Positions 1-7,605 of a stretch of 15,051 nt of DNA are shown in pieces. Position numbers and translations under genes: made by a program. The first letter of the stretch is position 1. Each line of letters begins with the position of its first letter. The notes under the pieces are model-generated. The model ran no database searches. It was given only the letters and a program-made list of their open reading frames with translations, and had not been told where the DNA came from. This DNA is from Clostridia bacterium (GTDB taxonomy: Bacteria > Bacillota > Clostridia > Christensenellales > Aristaeellaceae), in contig JAFZRB010000267.1 in assembly GCA_017620115.1 (NCBI GenBank), positions 1-15,051 of the forward strand, given 5' to 3'.

Positions 1-650
1 AGCGTGAGGTCGTTGTGAGCCAGCAGGTTTAACCGCTCGAAATCGCCTTCGCACAGCGCCCGTGCGGCGGCCGCGTTGTCGGTGGGCAGCGCCCTGGGCG
101 CGTCGTCATAACGGCTGAATACCGCGCTGGTAGACAGGCCATCATCCGGCATCACGAGGACCAAACCGGGCGAAGCAGGGGCGGTCAGCGCCTCCAGCCG
201 TTCGCCAATGCCGCGCACGCGCAGGAGGCCGCCGGTCAGGCAGAAGGGGAGATCCGCTCCCAGCGAGAGGCCGATTCCGAGCAACGCCTCCAAACTGAGC
301 CCGGCGCTCCAGAGGCGATTCAGCGACAGCAGCGCAGCCGCGCCGTCCGCGCTGCCGCCGCCCACGCCGGCCATGGCGGGAATGCGCTTGACGAGCGCGA
401 TGCGCGCGCCGCGTTTCACGCCGCAGACCTCGCGCAGGCGCATGGCCGCCCGGCATACGAGGTTTTTTTCATCCCAGGGCGCAGGCCGCCCGTCGACAGA
501 CAGCGAGAGTTCCGAAGCAGGCTCGAACGTGAGAGTATCATACAGGGAAACGGACTGCATAAGCATGTCCAGCTCGTGATAACCGTCCGCACGGAGCCCG
601 GTGATGGAGAGCGACCAGTTGATCTTGGCGTTTGCGCGCACGGTCAGCAC
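1..650 (-). CDS. ispE: 4-diphosphocytidyl-2-C-methyl-D-erythritol kinase, C-terminus missing
   Basis: IspE phosphorylates the 2-hydroxyl of CDP-methylerythritol in the cytoplasmic MEP (non-mevalonate) isoprenoid pathway. I translated the minus strand by hand. It reads openly for 216 codons to the window edge, so the last ~70 residues of a usual 280-290 residue protein are missing. Seen motifs are AKIN (residues 8-11, candidate catalytic Lys9), DGYHEL (22-27), the GHMP-kinase glycine loop AGVGGGSAD (94-102), GADLPFC with candidate catalytic Asp133, a GIGE motif, and LSTSAVF. The start is GTG at 650-648, chosen because GGGAGGG lies 7 bases upstream and the AKIN motif follows at the usual distance. 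An upstream in-frame ATG is not available: the nearby ATG at 656-654 is in another frame and stops at once. The gene sits 15 bases behind the lipoprotein gene and is probably cotranscribed with it. Family assignment is very secure. Confidence 0.95.
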   Translation of the reverse strand, partial: MLTVRANAKINWSLSITGLRADGYHELDMLMQSVSLYDTLTFEPASELSLSVDGRPAPWDEKNLVCRAAMRLREVCGVKRGARIALVKRIPAMAGVGGGSADGAAALLSLNRLWSAGLSLEALLGIGLSLGADLPFCLTGGLLRVRGIGERLEALTAPASPGLVLVMPDDGLSTSAVFSRYDDAPRALPTDNAAAARALCEGDFERLNLLAHNDLT

Positions 651-657
651 GGCATAT

Positions 658-664
658 CCCTCCC
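658..664 (-). promoter_or_regulatory. Ribosome binding site of ispE
   Basis: GGGAGGG on the minus strand lies 7 bases before the GTG start of ispE and directly after the stop codon of the lipoprotein gene (668-666). It decides the GTG start, because no ATG is available in frame at this position. Confidence 0.75.
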
Positions 665-665
665 G

Positions 666-1322
666 TCAGGTGGTGGACATGGATTCGCGAATGACGTCGA
701 CCACGACGGACAGTTCGTCGTAATCGCGGGTAGGCGCGGTGAAGTGCAGCAGGTAGATGCGCCGCGCCGACCGCACATAGCACACGAGCGCGTAGCCCGT
801 GATGGCGACGTTGGTGTCAGGATCGCGGGCGGTGTAGCGTTGGCGTATGCCGGTGGTTTCCATGATGGCCACGTTGTCCTTGTATTCGCCGGCTTCATAG
901 TCGGGGCATTGGGCTTCCACGAGGGCGAGAAAGCTGTCCAGCTGGGCTTTGAGTTCCTTGCTGCCCGGTTTTTGAGTCATCGACTTGCTGGTAACGGCCA
1001 GCCGGGCGGGCGTCTCGCCGGGATTGACCGGCTCGATATAGCTGATCGTGGACTTGCCGGGCTGGTTGATCCAGTGCGAAGGATATTTGAAGATGACCGC
1101 CAGCGTGGAGTTGGTGAGCAGGAAATACTGGTAATCCTCAATGGCCACCTTCGGCACCGGCGTCGGCGAGGGGGAAGGCTCGGGCGTGGGCTCGGGCGTC
1201 GCCGTGACGGCTGCGGGCTGCAGCTCGTCCGGGTCGGATGTATCGTTCTTCTTGCCGCAGCCGGCCAGCGGGAGTATGAGGCAGGCCAGCAGCAGGCACA
1301 GGGCTTTCTTCGCGTGTTTCAT
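666..1322 (-). CDS. PsbP/Mog1-like lipoprotein
   Basis: A 218-residue exported lipoprotein of unknown role. Residues 1-22 form a lipoprotein signal peptide: basic start (MKHAKK), a Leu-rich core and the lipobox LAGC with Cys22 as lipidation site. A flexible linker of repeated Pro/Thr/Glu/Ser (about residues 40-57) follows. The remaining ~160 residues have the pattern of the PsbP/Mog1 (DUF1795-like) fold: an aromatic start, then FKYPSHW near residue 78, and a late strand RRIYLLHFTAP followed by a helix ending IRESM. The start at 1322 was chosen over a frame opening at 1388 because AAGGAG stands 6 bases upstream and the signal peptide begins there. It is first in a two-gene unit with ispE, driven by a near-consensus promoter. 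Lipoprotein is certain; the fold is a judgement from the pattern. No enzymatic residues are recognisable. Confidence 0.8.
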   Translation of the reverse strand: MKHAKKALCLLLACLILPLAGCGKKNDTSDPDELQPAAVTATPEPTPEPSPSPTPVPKVAIEDYQYFLLTNSTLAVIFKYPSHWINQPGKSTISYIEPVNPGETPARLAVTSKSMTQKPGSKELKAQLDSFLALVEAQCPDYEAGEYKDNVAIMETTGIRQRYTARDPDTNVAITGYALVCYVRSARRIYLLHFTAPTRDYDELSVVVDVIRESMSTT

Positions 1323-1359
1323 GGATAACTCCTTCCGGATGGATTGTTCGTGCCTGTCT

Positions 1360-1388
1360 ATTATACGTGATTTCGCGCGTTTTGACAA
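1360..1388 (-). promoter_or_regulatory. Sigma-A-type promoter of the lipoprotein-ispE unit
   Basis: On the minus strand TTGTCA (1388-1383) and a perfect TATAAT (1365-1360) are separated by 17 bases. Transcription would start near 1353, giving a short leader of about 30 bases before the lipoprotein start codon. Confidence 0.8.
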
Positions 1389-1423
1389 GTGCCCGCGAAT
1401 GCTGACCCGGCGCGCGACAATAT

Positions 1424-1433
1424 GTTAATTAAC
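1424..1433. promoter_or_regulatory. 10-bp perfect palindrome between divergent promoters
   Basis: GTTAATTAAC is a perfect inverted repeat in an otherwise GC-rich region. It lies 10 bases upstream of the -35 box of the wecE promoter and 35 bases upstream of the opposite -35 box. It could be an operator or simply an AT-rich UP-element segment; no regulator gene is next to it. Confidence 0.3.
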
Positions 1434-1443
1434 TATTCTTCGC

Positions 1444-1473
1444 TTGACGGATTCGCGGGCAGTATAGTAGAAT
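1444..1473 (+). promoter_or_regulatory. Probable sigma-A-type promoter of the wecE unit
   Basis: TTGACG (1444-1449) and TAGAAT (1468-1473) are separated by 18 bases, each one base off consensus. A second possible -10, TATAGT (1463-1468), has too short a spacer. The AT-rich run AATAATAATAA follows. The predicted leader to the ATG at 1564 is about 80 bases. Confidence 0.6.
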
Positions 1474-1563
1474 AATAATAACTGTGAAATGATGCATACG
1501 TTTTGCCGGGCGGTTTGCGGGCCATGAATAAACCCGGTAGAATGTGGAAAGGCAGTACACTTT

Positions 1564-2694
1564 ATGATACCGTTCAACATTCCACCACAGGTTGGAACTG
1601 AGCTTGAGTACATGAAGCAGGCGATGGCCAACAACAAGATATGCGGCGACGGGCCGTTTACGAAAAAGTGCAATGCGTGGCTGGAGAACCGCTTTGGCTG
1701 CCAAAAGGTTCTTCTGACCACCAGCGGTACGACGGCGCTTGAAATGGCGGCGCTTCTGTGCAGCCTTCAGCCGGGCGATGAAGTGATCCTGCCCAGCTTT
1801 ACATTTTCCTCGACGGCGACGGCATTCGTGCTGGCCGGTGCGAAACTCGTATTTGTCGATATCCGTCCGGATACGAAGAATATCGACGAGCGCCTCATTG
1901 AGGCGGCGATCACAGACAGGACGCGCGTCATCTGCGCGATGCATTATGCGGGCGTGGCCTGCGAAATGGATACGATCATGGACATTGCCCGCCGCCACAA
2001 TCTGCTGGTTGTTGAGGACGCCGCTCAGGCCATCATGAGCGCCTACAAGGACCGTTCTCTGGGAACGATCGGGGATTTCGGCTGCTTCTCTTTTCATGAG
2101 ACCAAGAATTACTCCATGGGCGAGGGCGGCGCGCTGCTGATCCGAGATGCGAAATACAACGAACAGGCGGAGATCCTGCGAGAAAAAGGAACCGACCGTT
2201 CCCGGTTCCTGCGTGGCCAGGTTGACAAATACACATGGGTGTCCTATGGCTCCAGCTATCTGCCCAGCGATTTGAACGCGGCTTATCTTTGGGGGCAGCT
2301 GGAAGCGGCCGATCAGATTTACTCAGACCGCATGAACAGCTGGAACCGCTATTACGAGCTTCTGAAGCCGCTGGAAGAAGCGGGAAAACTCGAGTTGCCG
2401 TTCATTCCCGGGGAATGCACGCAGAACGCTCATATGTTCTACATCATGACGGCCAGCCTTGAGGAGCGCACGGCGCTGATCGCCCATATGGGAAAAAAGG
2501 GCATCGGTCTGGTTTTCCATTATATTCCTTTGCATAGCGCGCCTGCTGGCCTGAAATACGGGCGGTTTGCCGGAGAAGACAAATACACCACCTCGCTGAG
2601 TGACCGCCTGGTTCGCCTGCCGATGTACTATGGCCTGGCGGAGAGCGATATCGATCGAGTCGCGACTGAAATTCGCGCGTTTTACGGCGTATGA
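1564..2694 (+). CDS. wecE: dTDP-4-amino-4,6-dideoxygalactose transaminase
   Basis: A PLP-dependent DegT/DnrJ/EryC1/StrS sugar aminotransferase that moves an amino group from glutamate to the C4 keto group of dTDP-4-keto-6-deoxyglucose, giving dTDP-Fuc4N. The 376-residue product matches my memory of E. coli WecE (RffA) along its whole length: MIPFN at the start, LCGDG-like CGDG (27-30), GDEVILPSFTF (71-81), HYAGVACEMDTIM (127-139), VEDAAQ (150-155), the PLP lysine Lys181 in HETKNY, REKGT, RGQVDKYTW, QNAHMFYI and VFHYIPLH. Length is normal. A GGAAAGG site 11 bases upstream supports the ATG start. The substrate would come from RmlA and RmlB encoded about 10 kb downstream. The stop overlaps the start of the acyltransferase gene (ATGA). 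WecE-type function is well supported; exact product stereochemistry is inferred from the family. Confidence 0.93.
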   Translation: MIPFNIPPQVGTELEYMKQAMANNKICGDGPFTKKCNAWLENRFGCQKVLLTTSGTTALEMAALLCSLQPGDEVILPSFTFSSTATAFVLAGAKLVFVDIRPDTKNIDERLIEAAITDRTRVICAMHYAGVACEMDTIMDIARRHNLLVVEDAAQAIMSAYKDRSLGTIGDFGCFSFHETKNYSMGEGGALLIRDAKYNEQAEILREKGTDRSRFLRGQVDKYTWVSYGSSYLPSDLNAAYLWGQLEAADQIYSDRMNSWNRYYELLKPLEEAGKLELPFIPGECTQNAHMFYIMTASLEERTALIAHMGKKGIGLVFHYIPLHSAPAGLKYGRFAGEDKYTTSLSDRLVRLPMYYGLAESDIDRVATEIRAFYGV

Positions 2695-3707
2695 CGAAAG
2701 AGCGCGGCGTCGCCCGGACAGCGGCCTCTTCGCATGCGGCCCGCTGGGATTGCCTGGATGTTTTAAAGCTCCTCGCCTGCCTTCTGATCACGAACAGCCA
2801 CTGCCGGGCTATTTATCCCTGGTATTTTCTGGCAATCGGCGGAGGGCATGGGAACGGGCTGTTCTTCATCATCTCCGGATTTCTTCTGGCCAATATCAGG
2901 CTGTCGTTTGGCGAGTGGATCAAAAAGCGGGTGCGTCGCATTCTGCCGGCGACTCTGTTTTTTGCGCTGGTAAGCGTTTTCCTGACAGAAGGGCTCGCTT
3001 CCATGCGCGCGCTTGGCTTTGCGGGGGCTGGCCTTCTGCTCATCAACAAGTATTGGTTTGCCGCGGCGATCATGCTGTATTATCCGGTTTTTTACCTGGT
3101 TTTTTCCTCCGAAACCCGGAATACGGCCTGGTTGTCGCTTTTTGTCTATGGCTTTGGCTATGCGCTTCTGTATCTGTTCGCCGTGGACAAAACCGTATTC
3201 AGCGTGGAGCCTGAAGGGTTCGCGCCTTTTAAGGTTTACTTTTATTTCGGCGTCATGCTCGTGGGCGGCCTGATGCGCAGAATATTGGATGAACGCGGGG
3301 AGGGAAACGCGCCCGAACGGGAAAAATCCGTGCGCTTCGCTTCGCTGGTGACGGCGGCCGCCGCGTTCGCGCTGGGGGCGGCGGTGTACGCTCTCATCAC
3401 GCTGAAAGGCCAGGGGCTGTCGGCGCAGTTTCTGATCCACGCCGGCGTGATGGCCTTCAGCGTCGCGGCGCTCCGGACAGCATATACCTTCAGGACTGTT
3501 CAGCTCCCGGATTCGGCCGTGAGCCGGTTCGTAAGGCTTGCTTCGGCGAGTACGCTGGAAATATACCTGGTTCAGGTGACCATACTGCCGTATGTGACAG
3601 GGCTGCCGTTCCCTTTGAACTGGGCGGCGTTTTTCGCGGCGGCTTTTGCGGGCGGGATACTGGCGCACAGTGTGGCCGAAAGGATTCGCGTCCGCAGAAG
3701 CGCTTAG
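2691..3707 (+). CDS. Family 3 membrane acyltransferase
   Basis: A 338-residue multi-pass membrane protein of the acyltransferase 3 (OafA/WecH-like) family, whose members transfer acetyl or other acyl groups to sugars of envelope glycans. Seen are the first-helix His37 in LLITNSHCR, GNGLFFIISGFLL (54-66), a basic loop KKRVRRILPA (78-87) after it, and YWFAAAIMLYYP (121-132), all in the order usual for the family. About ten hydrophobic helices can be drawn; a charged cytoplasmic loop lies near residues 203-218 and the protein ends in a basic tail. The start codon overlaps the wecE stop by four bases (ATGA), with no clear ribosome binding site of its own, so translation is probably coupled. That coupling suggests its target contains the WecE product, but this is inference; the acyl donor and acceptor cannot be read from sequence. 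Confidence 0.82.
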   Translation: MTKERGVARTAASSHAARWDCLDVLKLLACLLITNSHCRAIYPWYFLAIGGGHGNGLFFIISGFLLANIRLSFGEWIKKRVRRILPATLFFALVSVFLTEGLASMRALGFAGAGLLLINKYWFAAAIMLYYPVFYLVFSSETRNTAWLSLFVYGFGYALLYLFAVDKTVFSVEPEGFAPFKVYFYFGVMLVGGLMRRILDERGEGNAPEREKSVRFASLVTAAAAFALGAAVYALITLKGQGLSAQFLIHAGVMAFSVAALRTAYTFRTVQLPDSAVSRFVRLASASTLEIYLVQVTILPYVTGLPFPLNWAAFFAAAFAGGILAHSVAERIRVRRSA

Positions 3708-3727
3708 ACAACGGGGGATTTCTGCTC

Positions 3728-6700
3728 ATGGAGTATTGGATGATAAAAAAACAATTCAGGGCGCGCCTTATATTCGGCGTGCTTCTTGCTGTTCTTCTGC
3801 AGATGCTCCCCTGCGCTTATGCTGTCGGAAACGATAGCCCGGCCGGTTTTCAGGGCAGCGGCACAAGGGAGGATCCCTATCTGATCTCCTCCGAAGACGA
3901 TCTCAAATTGTTTCGCAATCTGGTGAACGGGGGAGAGAGCTTCGAGGGCCGCTGGTTTCTCCAGACGGCGGATATCGACCTGTATAAAAGCGAATGGAAG
4001 CCCATCGGCATCTATGGGAGCGGCCGTTATTTCCAGGGCGTCTATAACGGCGGCGGTCATGTTATCGAAAACCTGCAGATCAAATGGAACTACGGCGAAG
4101 TCAACAACACCGGCTTCTTCGGCGTGCTGGGCGGCATGGTGATGAATCTGGGCATTGAAAGCGGCGTGATCAACGGCAACTGCGTGGGCTCCATCGCCAG
4201 TCACAGCATGACGGGTAAGCAGCCGGTCATCATCAACTGCTACAGCCGGGCGACGCTGAACGGCAATCGCGTGGGCGGCATCGTGGACAATTTCGGCTCC
4301 GGGCTGGTCATCAACTGCTGGTATGACGGAGAAACGGGCCGTTTGAACGCCCCGGAAACCGGTTCGATCGCTTCATACGACGCGACGCTGCTGGACTGCT
4401 ACGGCGCCGAAGACAGCATGGGCGTTTCCGTGGGCGGAAAGGCCTGGGAAACGGCCAAGGATCTGACGGCGGACTCCCAGCTGCACGCCAGATGGGTGAT
4501 TTGCGCCATTCTGATGGGCGCGGACGTCGACATGCTCACGCCCTTCGTGTGGAACGGTGAAACGCTGGCGTTTGCCGACAAACCGTTCAAAAAGCCTTCC
4601 GCGTCTTTCGATGGAGACGGCACAAAGCAATCGCCTTACCTGATTCAGGGATACAGCGACCTTCTCCTCCTGCGCACGCTCGTCGCCACGGGCGAGACGT
4701 TTGAAAACACATGGTTCCGCCAGACCGCTGACATCGTCATAGAGGAAGAAGACTGGACGCCCATCGGCTTCTATGACAGCGGGCGTTATTTTCAGGGCGT
4801 CTACGACGGCGGAGGACACAATATCGACAGGCTGACATGCATGGATCATGGCCTGGGCGCATGGGATTGCACGGGGCTGTTCGGCCGACTGGGCGGCGTC
4901 GTCGCGAACCTCAGCGTGACGAACGCGGATATCAGGGGCGAGGCCTGCGGCATCATCGCCAGCGCTTCTGCGGGTTACGAGCGTACGATGGCCATCATCA
5001 ACTGTTATGCGCAGGGCGCGGTGTGCGCCAATCGGCCGGCGGGTATTGCGGACTTTTTCGACAAGGGCCTGATCGCAGGCTGTATCAGCGACGTGTCGCT
5101 GAGCTTTTTGCATGAGGACGAGTGGTCCGAAGAGGAACTGGAGCGCTACCAGGACACCTCGATGGGCGGGATTACCGCCTGCTCTGTGGATACGAAGGTG
5201 TACGCCTGCTTCACGACGGCCGATCAGGTTATGCCAGAGGCATACCGAAGCGCCACATCGTCAATTCTTTCGCCGGAGGATCTGCAGAGCGAGGCGTTCC
5301 TGCGCAAGCAGAACCTGCGCATCGCGCTGATCCAGCAGCTCTTTGGCGATGAGTATGGGGTGGATCTGATACAGTGGACGTCGCTGCAAAAGGGCGGCGT
5401 TCAGTTTGGCGGCAGCGATATGATTGAGGCGGTCGCGCTGTTCAATGAGTACGCCATGGTTCTTCTGACCGCCGCGCTGATGCTGATCGCTCTGTGCGCG
5501 CTGGCCTTTGGAAAGAAGGAAAAGCGTTCCGCGGCGCGTCCGTTGGCGCTGGCGGCCATTACGGGGGCCGTCGCGTTCTTCGTGGACTGCGCGGCGCTCG
5601 GAACGGCGCGGCAGGCGTTGACGCCGGGCAGGCTGATCTTCATCGCGGAGGTCAATGTGTTTTTCCTGCTCGCGCTGATCGTCGCCCTGAAAAGAGGCCT
5701 GCGTCGCCCGAATGCGATGCGCGTCAACTGGGGCCTGCTCGCCGCCATGGCGGCGCTGCTGGTTCTCGAGCTTCTGCAGTTCGACACGGTACCGCGCTAC
5801 GACGCCTCGCTGTATTACGGCAGCCTGGCGCGGGGCAGCAGGCTGTTCAGGCTCGATCTGCTCACGTATATCGGGGCTTTTGTGTGCTGGAAATGGGCGC
5901 AGGGGACGGCGCTTCTCATCGCTCCCCTGGAATTTCTGTTGCCGGGCCGGATGATCGGCGTGTACATCAGCAATATCGTCATCACGGAAATCACACTGGT
6001 CGTATTCTACAGGCTGATCCGCGAGATGATCCCCCGCATTTCGCGCACGGCGGCGCTGTTCTCAGGCCTCGTGCTGGTGCTGTGTCCGTACCAGCTGGGT
6101 ATGTTCACGTACCTTTGCTTCGACAGCCACTGCGTATACTTCGCAGTCTGGTTCATCTACAGTTACAAGCGCCGCAACGACCTGATGACGGCGTTCTGCG
6201 GGTTCCTGTTGTTCTTCACAAAAATCAGCGGCGGCGCGTTCTATGCGGTGTTCCTGATCGCCGCCGCGGCGACAGAGGTCATTATGGATTACAGGGGCCA
6301 TCTTCACCGCCGCATCGCAAAATGGTGGAAGTGGTCGAGGTGTCTTTTGTGGGTGCTGCCCGCCATTGCGTATCTGCTCTCGATGCGCTGGGGCGAATGG
6401 CTGACGATACAGCATTTCAACGGCGCGAATCTGGTCGAGTCGATCGCGCAGAAAGAGCTCGTTTCCCTCGAAAACACGCTCGTTCAATCGTTTGTTTACG
6501 GCTTCCGCTGGCTGTTTGCGGCCATCATCGCCGTCGCATTCATCATTTATCTGTATGGCCCCAAAAAACCAGATCGGGCGAAGGTATTGTCCCCGCGCGC
6601 CGTACCCGTTGTCGTCGGCGTCGCGCTGGCGGGAACCGCCGTCCTCGTCATGCTGCTTTTGTATAACAGCGACGCCGAGTGCCCGCGGTATACGGCGCTC

Positions 6701-7411
6701 CAGAATGTGGTTTTCGCGGTGCTTTTGCCGGTGAGCGTATGCGCCTTGAGCTGTAAAACGGGCGTTCGCAACTGGACGATGGCCTTCCTCGCCGCGCTTC
6801 TGCTGGTTCAGACATACTGGTCGTTCGATCCGTCCATCATCGCGACATGTTCGGGCATAGATACTGGAACGAATTGCCTTTACCGGCTTGCCCTGGACAG
6901 CGACGTACGCCCAGGTATGAATATCGGCTTCGATTACGGGCGGAGATATGGCTCGGTGGGCGATATCTATGCGTACAATGCGGAATACAACTTCTATAAT
7001 GGCCTGATCAATGAGGCGTTCAGGGAGATCGATCCCGATCAGCATGATACATTCTATGTGCTTGATGTTATCGACTATGAAATGCATTTGTGCGGAAATC
7101 AGTATTTCATTTACTGGGACGCGGCCAATAAGCGCTTTACCTATAACGGCGCCGATGAAAACAGCTTCATTCTGAGGCAGCGATCCGTGAGGACGGAGGA
7201 AATAACAGAGGCCGCCAGCCTGCCGCTGCTGTTGGATGAGGATTTCTATCTGATTGTTCCGGCGCGAGTTTCCGCATATGAGGCCGTGGGCGCTCTGAGA
7301 AACGGCGGATATCAGCTGGCGGACGAATACCACCCCAGGAGTCTTTACGGCGCGATGGATGTGTACCACTTTCAAATGCGCGAAGAAGAAAATGGAACGC
7401 AGAGCGCCTGA
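3728..7411 (+). CDS. Secreted GLUG-like beta-helix fused to GT-C-type membrane glycosyltransferase
   Basis: A 1227-residue protein of unusual build. Residues 1-32 look like a signal peptide (basic start, Leu-rich core, AYA before the likely cut). Residues 43-200 and 296-454 are two copies of a GLUG-like beta-helix unit. About 13 hydrophobic segments follow from residue 574 to 1030, then a mostly soluble tail (1036-1227). The basic loops KKEKR (596-600) and KRGLRRPNAMR (655-665) fit positive-inside topology, which puts both the beta-helix and the loop FDTVPRYD (685-692) outside. Asp686 or Asp692 in that loop is a candidate for the catalytic acid that GT-C enzymes carry in an early outer loop. 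GT-C enzymes use polyprenyl-phosphate sugars, which the downstream GT2 and flippase genes could supply. The start at 3728 has GGGGGA 9 bases before it; ATG 3740 with GGAG 6 bases before it is an alternative and keeps the signal peptide. The GT-C call rests on topology and context, so it is moderate. Confidence 0.7.
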   Translation: MEYWMIKKQFRARLIFGVLLAVLLQMLPCAYAVGNDSPAGFQGSGTREDPYLISSEDDLKLFRNLVNGGESFEGRWFLQTADIDLYKSEWKPIGIYGSGRYFQGVYNGGGHVIENLQIKWNYGEVNNTGFFGVLGGMVMNLGIESGVINGNCVGSIASHSMTGKQPVIINCYSRATLNGNRVGGIVDNFGSGLVINCWYDGETGRLNAPETGSIASYDATLLDCYGAEDSMGVSVGGKAWETAKDLTADSQLHARWVICAILMGADVDMLTPFVWNGETLAFADKPFKKPSASFDGDGTKQSPYLIQGYSDLLLLRTLVATGETFENTWFRQTADIVIEEEDWTPIGFYDSGRYFQGVYDGGGHNIDRLTCMDHGLGAWDCTGLFGRLGGVVANLSVTNADIRGEACGIIASASAGYERTMAIINCYAQGAVCANRPAGIADFFDKGLIAGCISDVSLSFLHEDEWSEEELERYQDTSMGGITACSVDTKVYACFTTADQVMPEAYRSATSSILSPEDLQSEAFLRKQNLRIALIQQLFGDEYGVDLIQWTSLQKGGVQFGGSDMIEAVALFNEYAMVLLTAALMLIALCALAFGKKEKRSAARPLALAAITGAVAFFVDCAALGTARQALTPGRLIFIAEVNVFFLLALIVALKRGLRRPNAMRVNWGLLAAMAALLVLELLQFDTVPRYDASLYYGSLARGSRLFRLDLLTYIGAFVCWKWAQGTALLIAPLEFLLPGRMIGVYISNIVITEITLVVFYRLIREMIPRISRTAALFSGLVLVLCPYQLGMFTYLCFDSHCVYFAVWFIYSYKRRNDLMTAFCGFLLFFTKISGGAFYAVFLIAAAATEVIMDYRGHLHRRIAKWWKWSRCLLWVLPAIAYLLSMRWGEWLTIQHFNGANLVESIAQKELVSLENTLVQSFVYGFRWLFAAIIAVAFIIYLYGPKKPDRAKVLSPRAVPVVVGVALAGTAVLVMLLLYNSDAECPRYTALQNVVFAVLLPVSVCALSCKTGVRNWTMAFLAALLLVQTYWSFDPSIIATCSGIDTGTNCLYRLALDSDVRPGMNIGFDYGRRYGSVGDIYAYNAEYNFYNGLINEAFREIDPDQHDTFYVLDVIDYEMHLCGNQYFIYWDAANKRFTYNGADENSFILRQRSVRTEEITEAASLPLLLDEDFYLIVPARVSAYEAVGALRNGGYQLADEYHPRSLYGAMDVYHFQMREEENGTQSA
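3854..4327 (+). repeat. First GLUG-like unit of the beta-helix region (residues 43-200)
   Basis: The unit opens with GSGTREDPYLI and ends around INCWYDG. Over its first 76 residues it is identical to the second unit at 44 positions by hand count. Shared blocks include DPYLI/SPYLI, QTADI, W.PIG, SGRYFQGVY, GGGH, TG.FG.LGG and IINCY. It encodes a likely extracytoplasmic, possibly glycan-binding, domain. Confidence 0.75.
4613..5089 (+). repeat. Second GLUG-like unit of the beta-helix region (residues 296-454)
   Basis: A second copy of the preceding unit, shifted by exactly 253 residues with no gap over the first 76 positions. The DNA is also visibly similar around CGTTATTTTCAGGGCGTCTA (4785-4804). 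It points to internal duplication of a domain, with divergence since. Confidence 0.75.
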
Positions 7412-7446
7412 CCGCGCCTGGAAATATGGAAAAAAAAGAAATATGG

Positions 7447-7474
7447 TTGACAAATATCCGCTTTGTGTTATAGT
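7447..7474 (+). promoter_or_regulatory. Strong sigma-A-type promoter of the downstream gene cluster
   Basis: A perfect TTGACA (7447-7452), 16 bases, and TATAGT (7469-7474), in an AT-rich stretch just after the GT-C gene. Transcription would start near 7481, giving a leader of about 125 bases. No intrinsic terminator is visible between the GT-C stop and this promoter, so read-through from the wecE unit is possible as well. Confidence 0.75.
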
Positions 7475-7500
7475 TTGTATTTAGGTGAAACGGTCGTTTT

Positions 7501-7575
7501 CTGCGATCCGCCGCCTCGATGCGAGCATATTGTGATCGTTCGCGTTTTGATCTGGGAGGCCGGCGCGGAGCGCAG
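7501..7575 (+). promoter_or_regulatory. Structured 5' leader of unknown function
   Basis: Bases 7501-7511 (CTGCGATCCGC) can pair with 7565-7575 (GCGGAGCGCAG): ten pairs with a single A-G mismatch. Inside, 7513-7517 (GCCTC) pairs with 7556-7560 (GAGGC), and 7520-7524 can pair with 7540-7544. The ribosome binding site (7591-7595) stays outside the stem, and no U-run follows directly, so this does not look like a simple terminator. I do not recognise a known riboswitch class. Confidence 0.4.
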
Positions 7576-7590
7576 GGATGGTTTTATATA

Positions 7591-7595
7591 AGGAG
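7591..7595 (+). promoter_or_regulatory. Ribosome binding site of the ATP-grasp gene
   Basis: AGGAG 10 bases before the ATG at 7606. It decides against the longer frame that opens at 7519 inside the structured leader and has no ribosome binding site. Confidence 0.7.
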
Positions 7596-7605
7596 AAGAG
7601 ACGTT

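Noticed and set aside
1471..1481. AAT triplet run as a microsatellite
   Set aside because: Only three to four units; it fits the AT-rich start region of a promoter and needs no special explanation.
5494..6666. 390-codon open frame on the plus strand inside the GT-C gene
   Set aside because: Shifted frame with Arg/Gly/Ala-rich sequence and no membrane pattern, while the main frame gives consistent helices and topology. No sign of a programmed frameshift.
6062..7453. 463-codon open frame on the minus strand
   Set aside because: It runs antisense to the C-terminal half of the GT-C gene, has no ribosome binding site, and its Arg/His/Gln-rich translation resembles no family. It is a by-product of GC-rich codon use.
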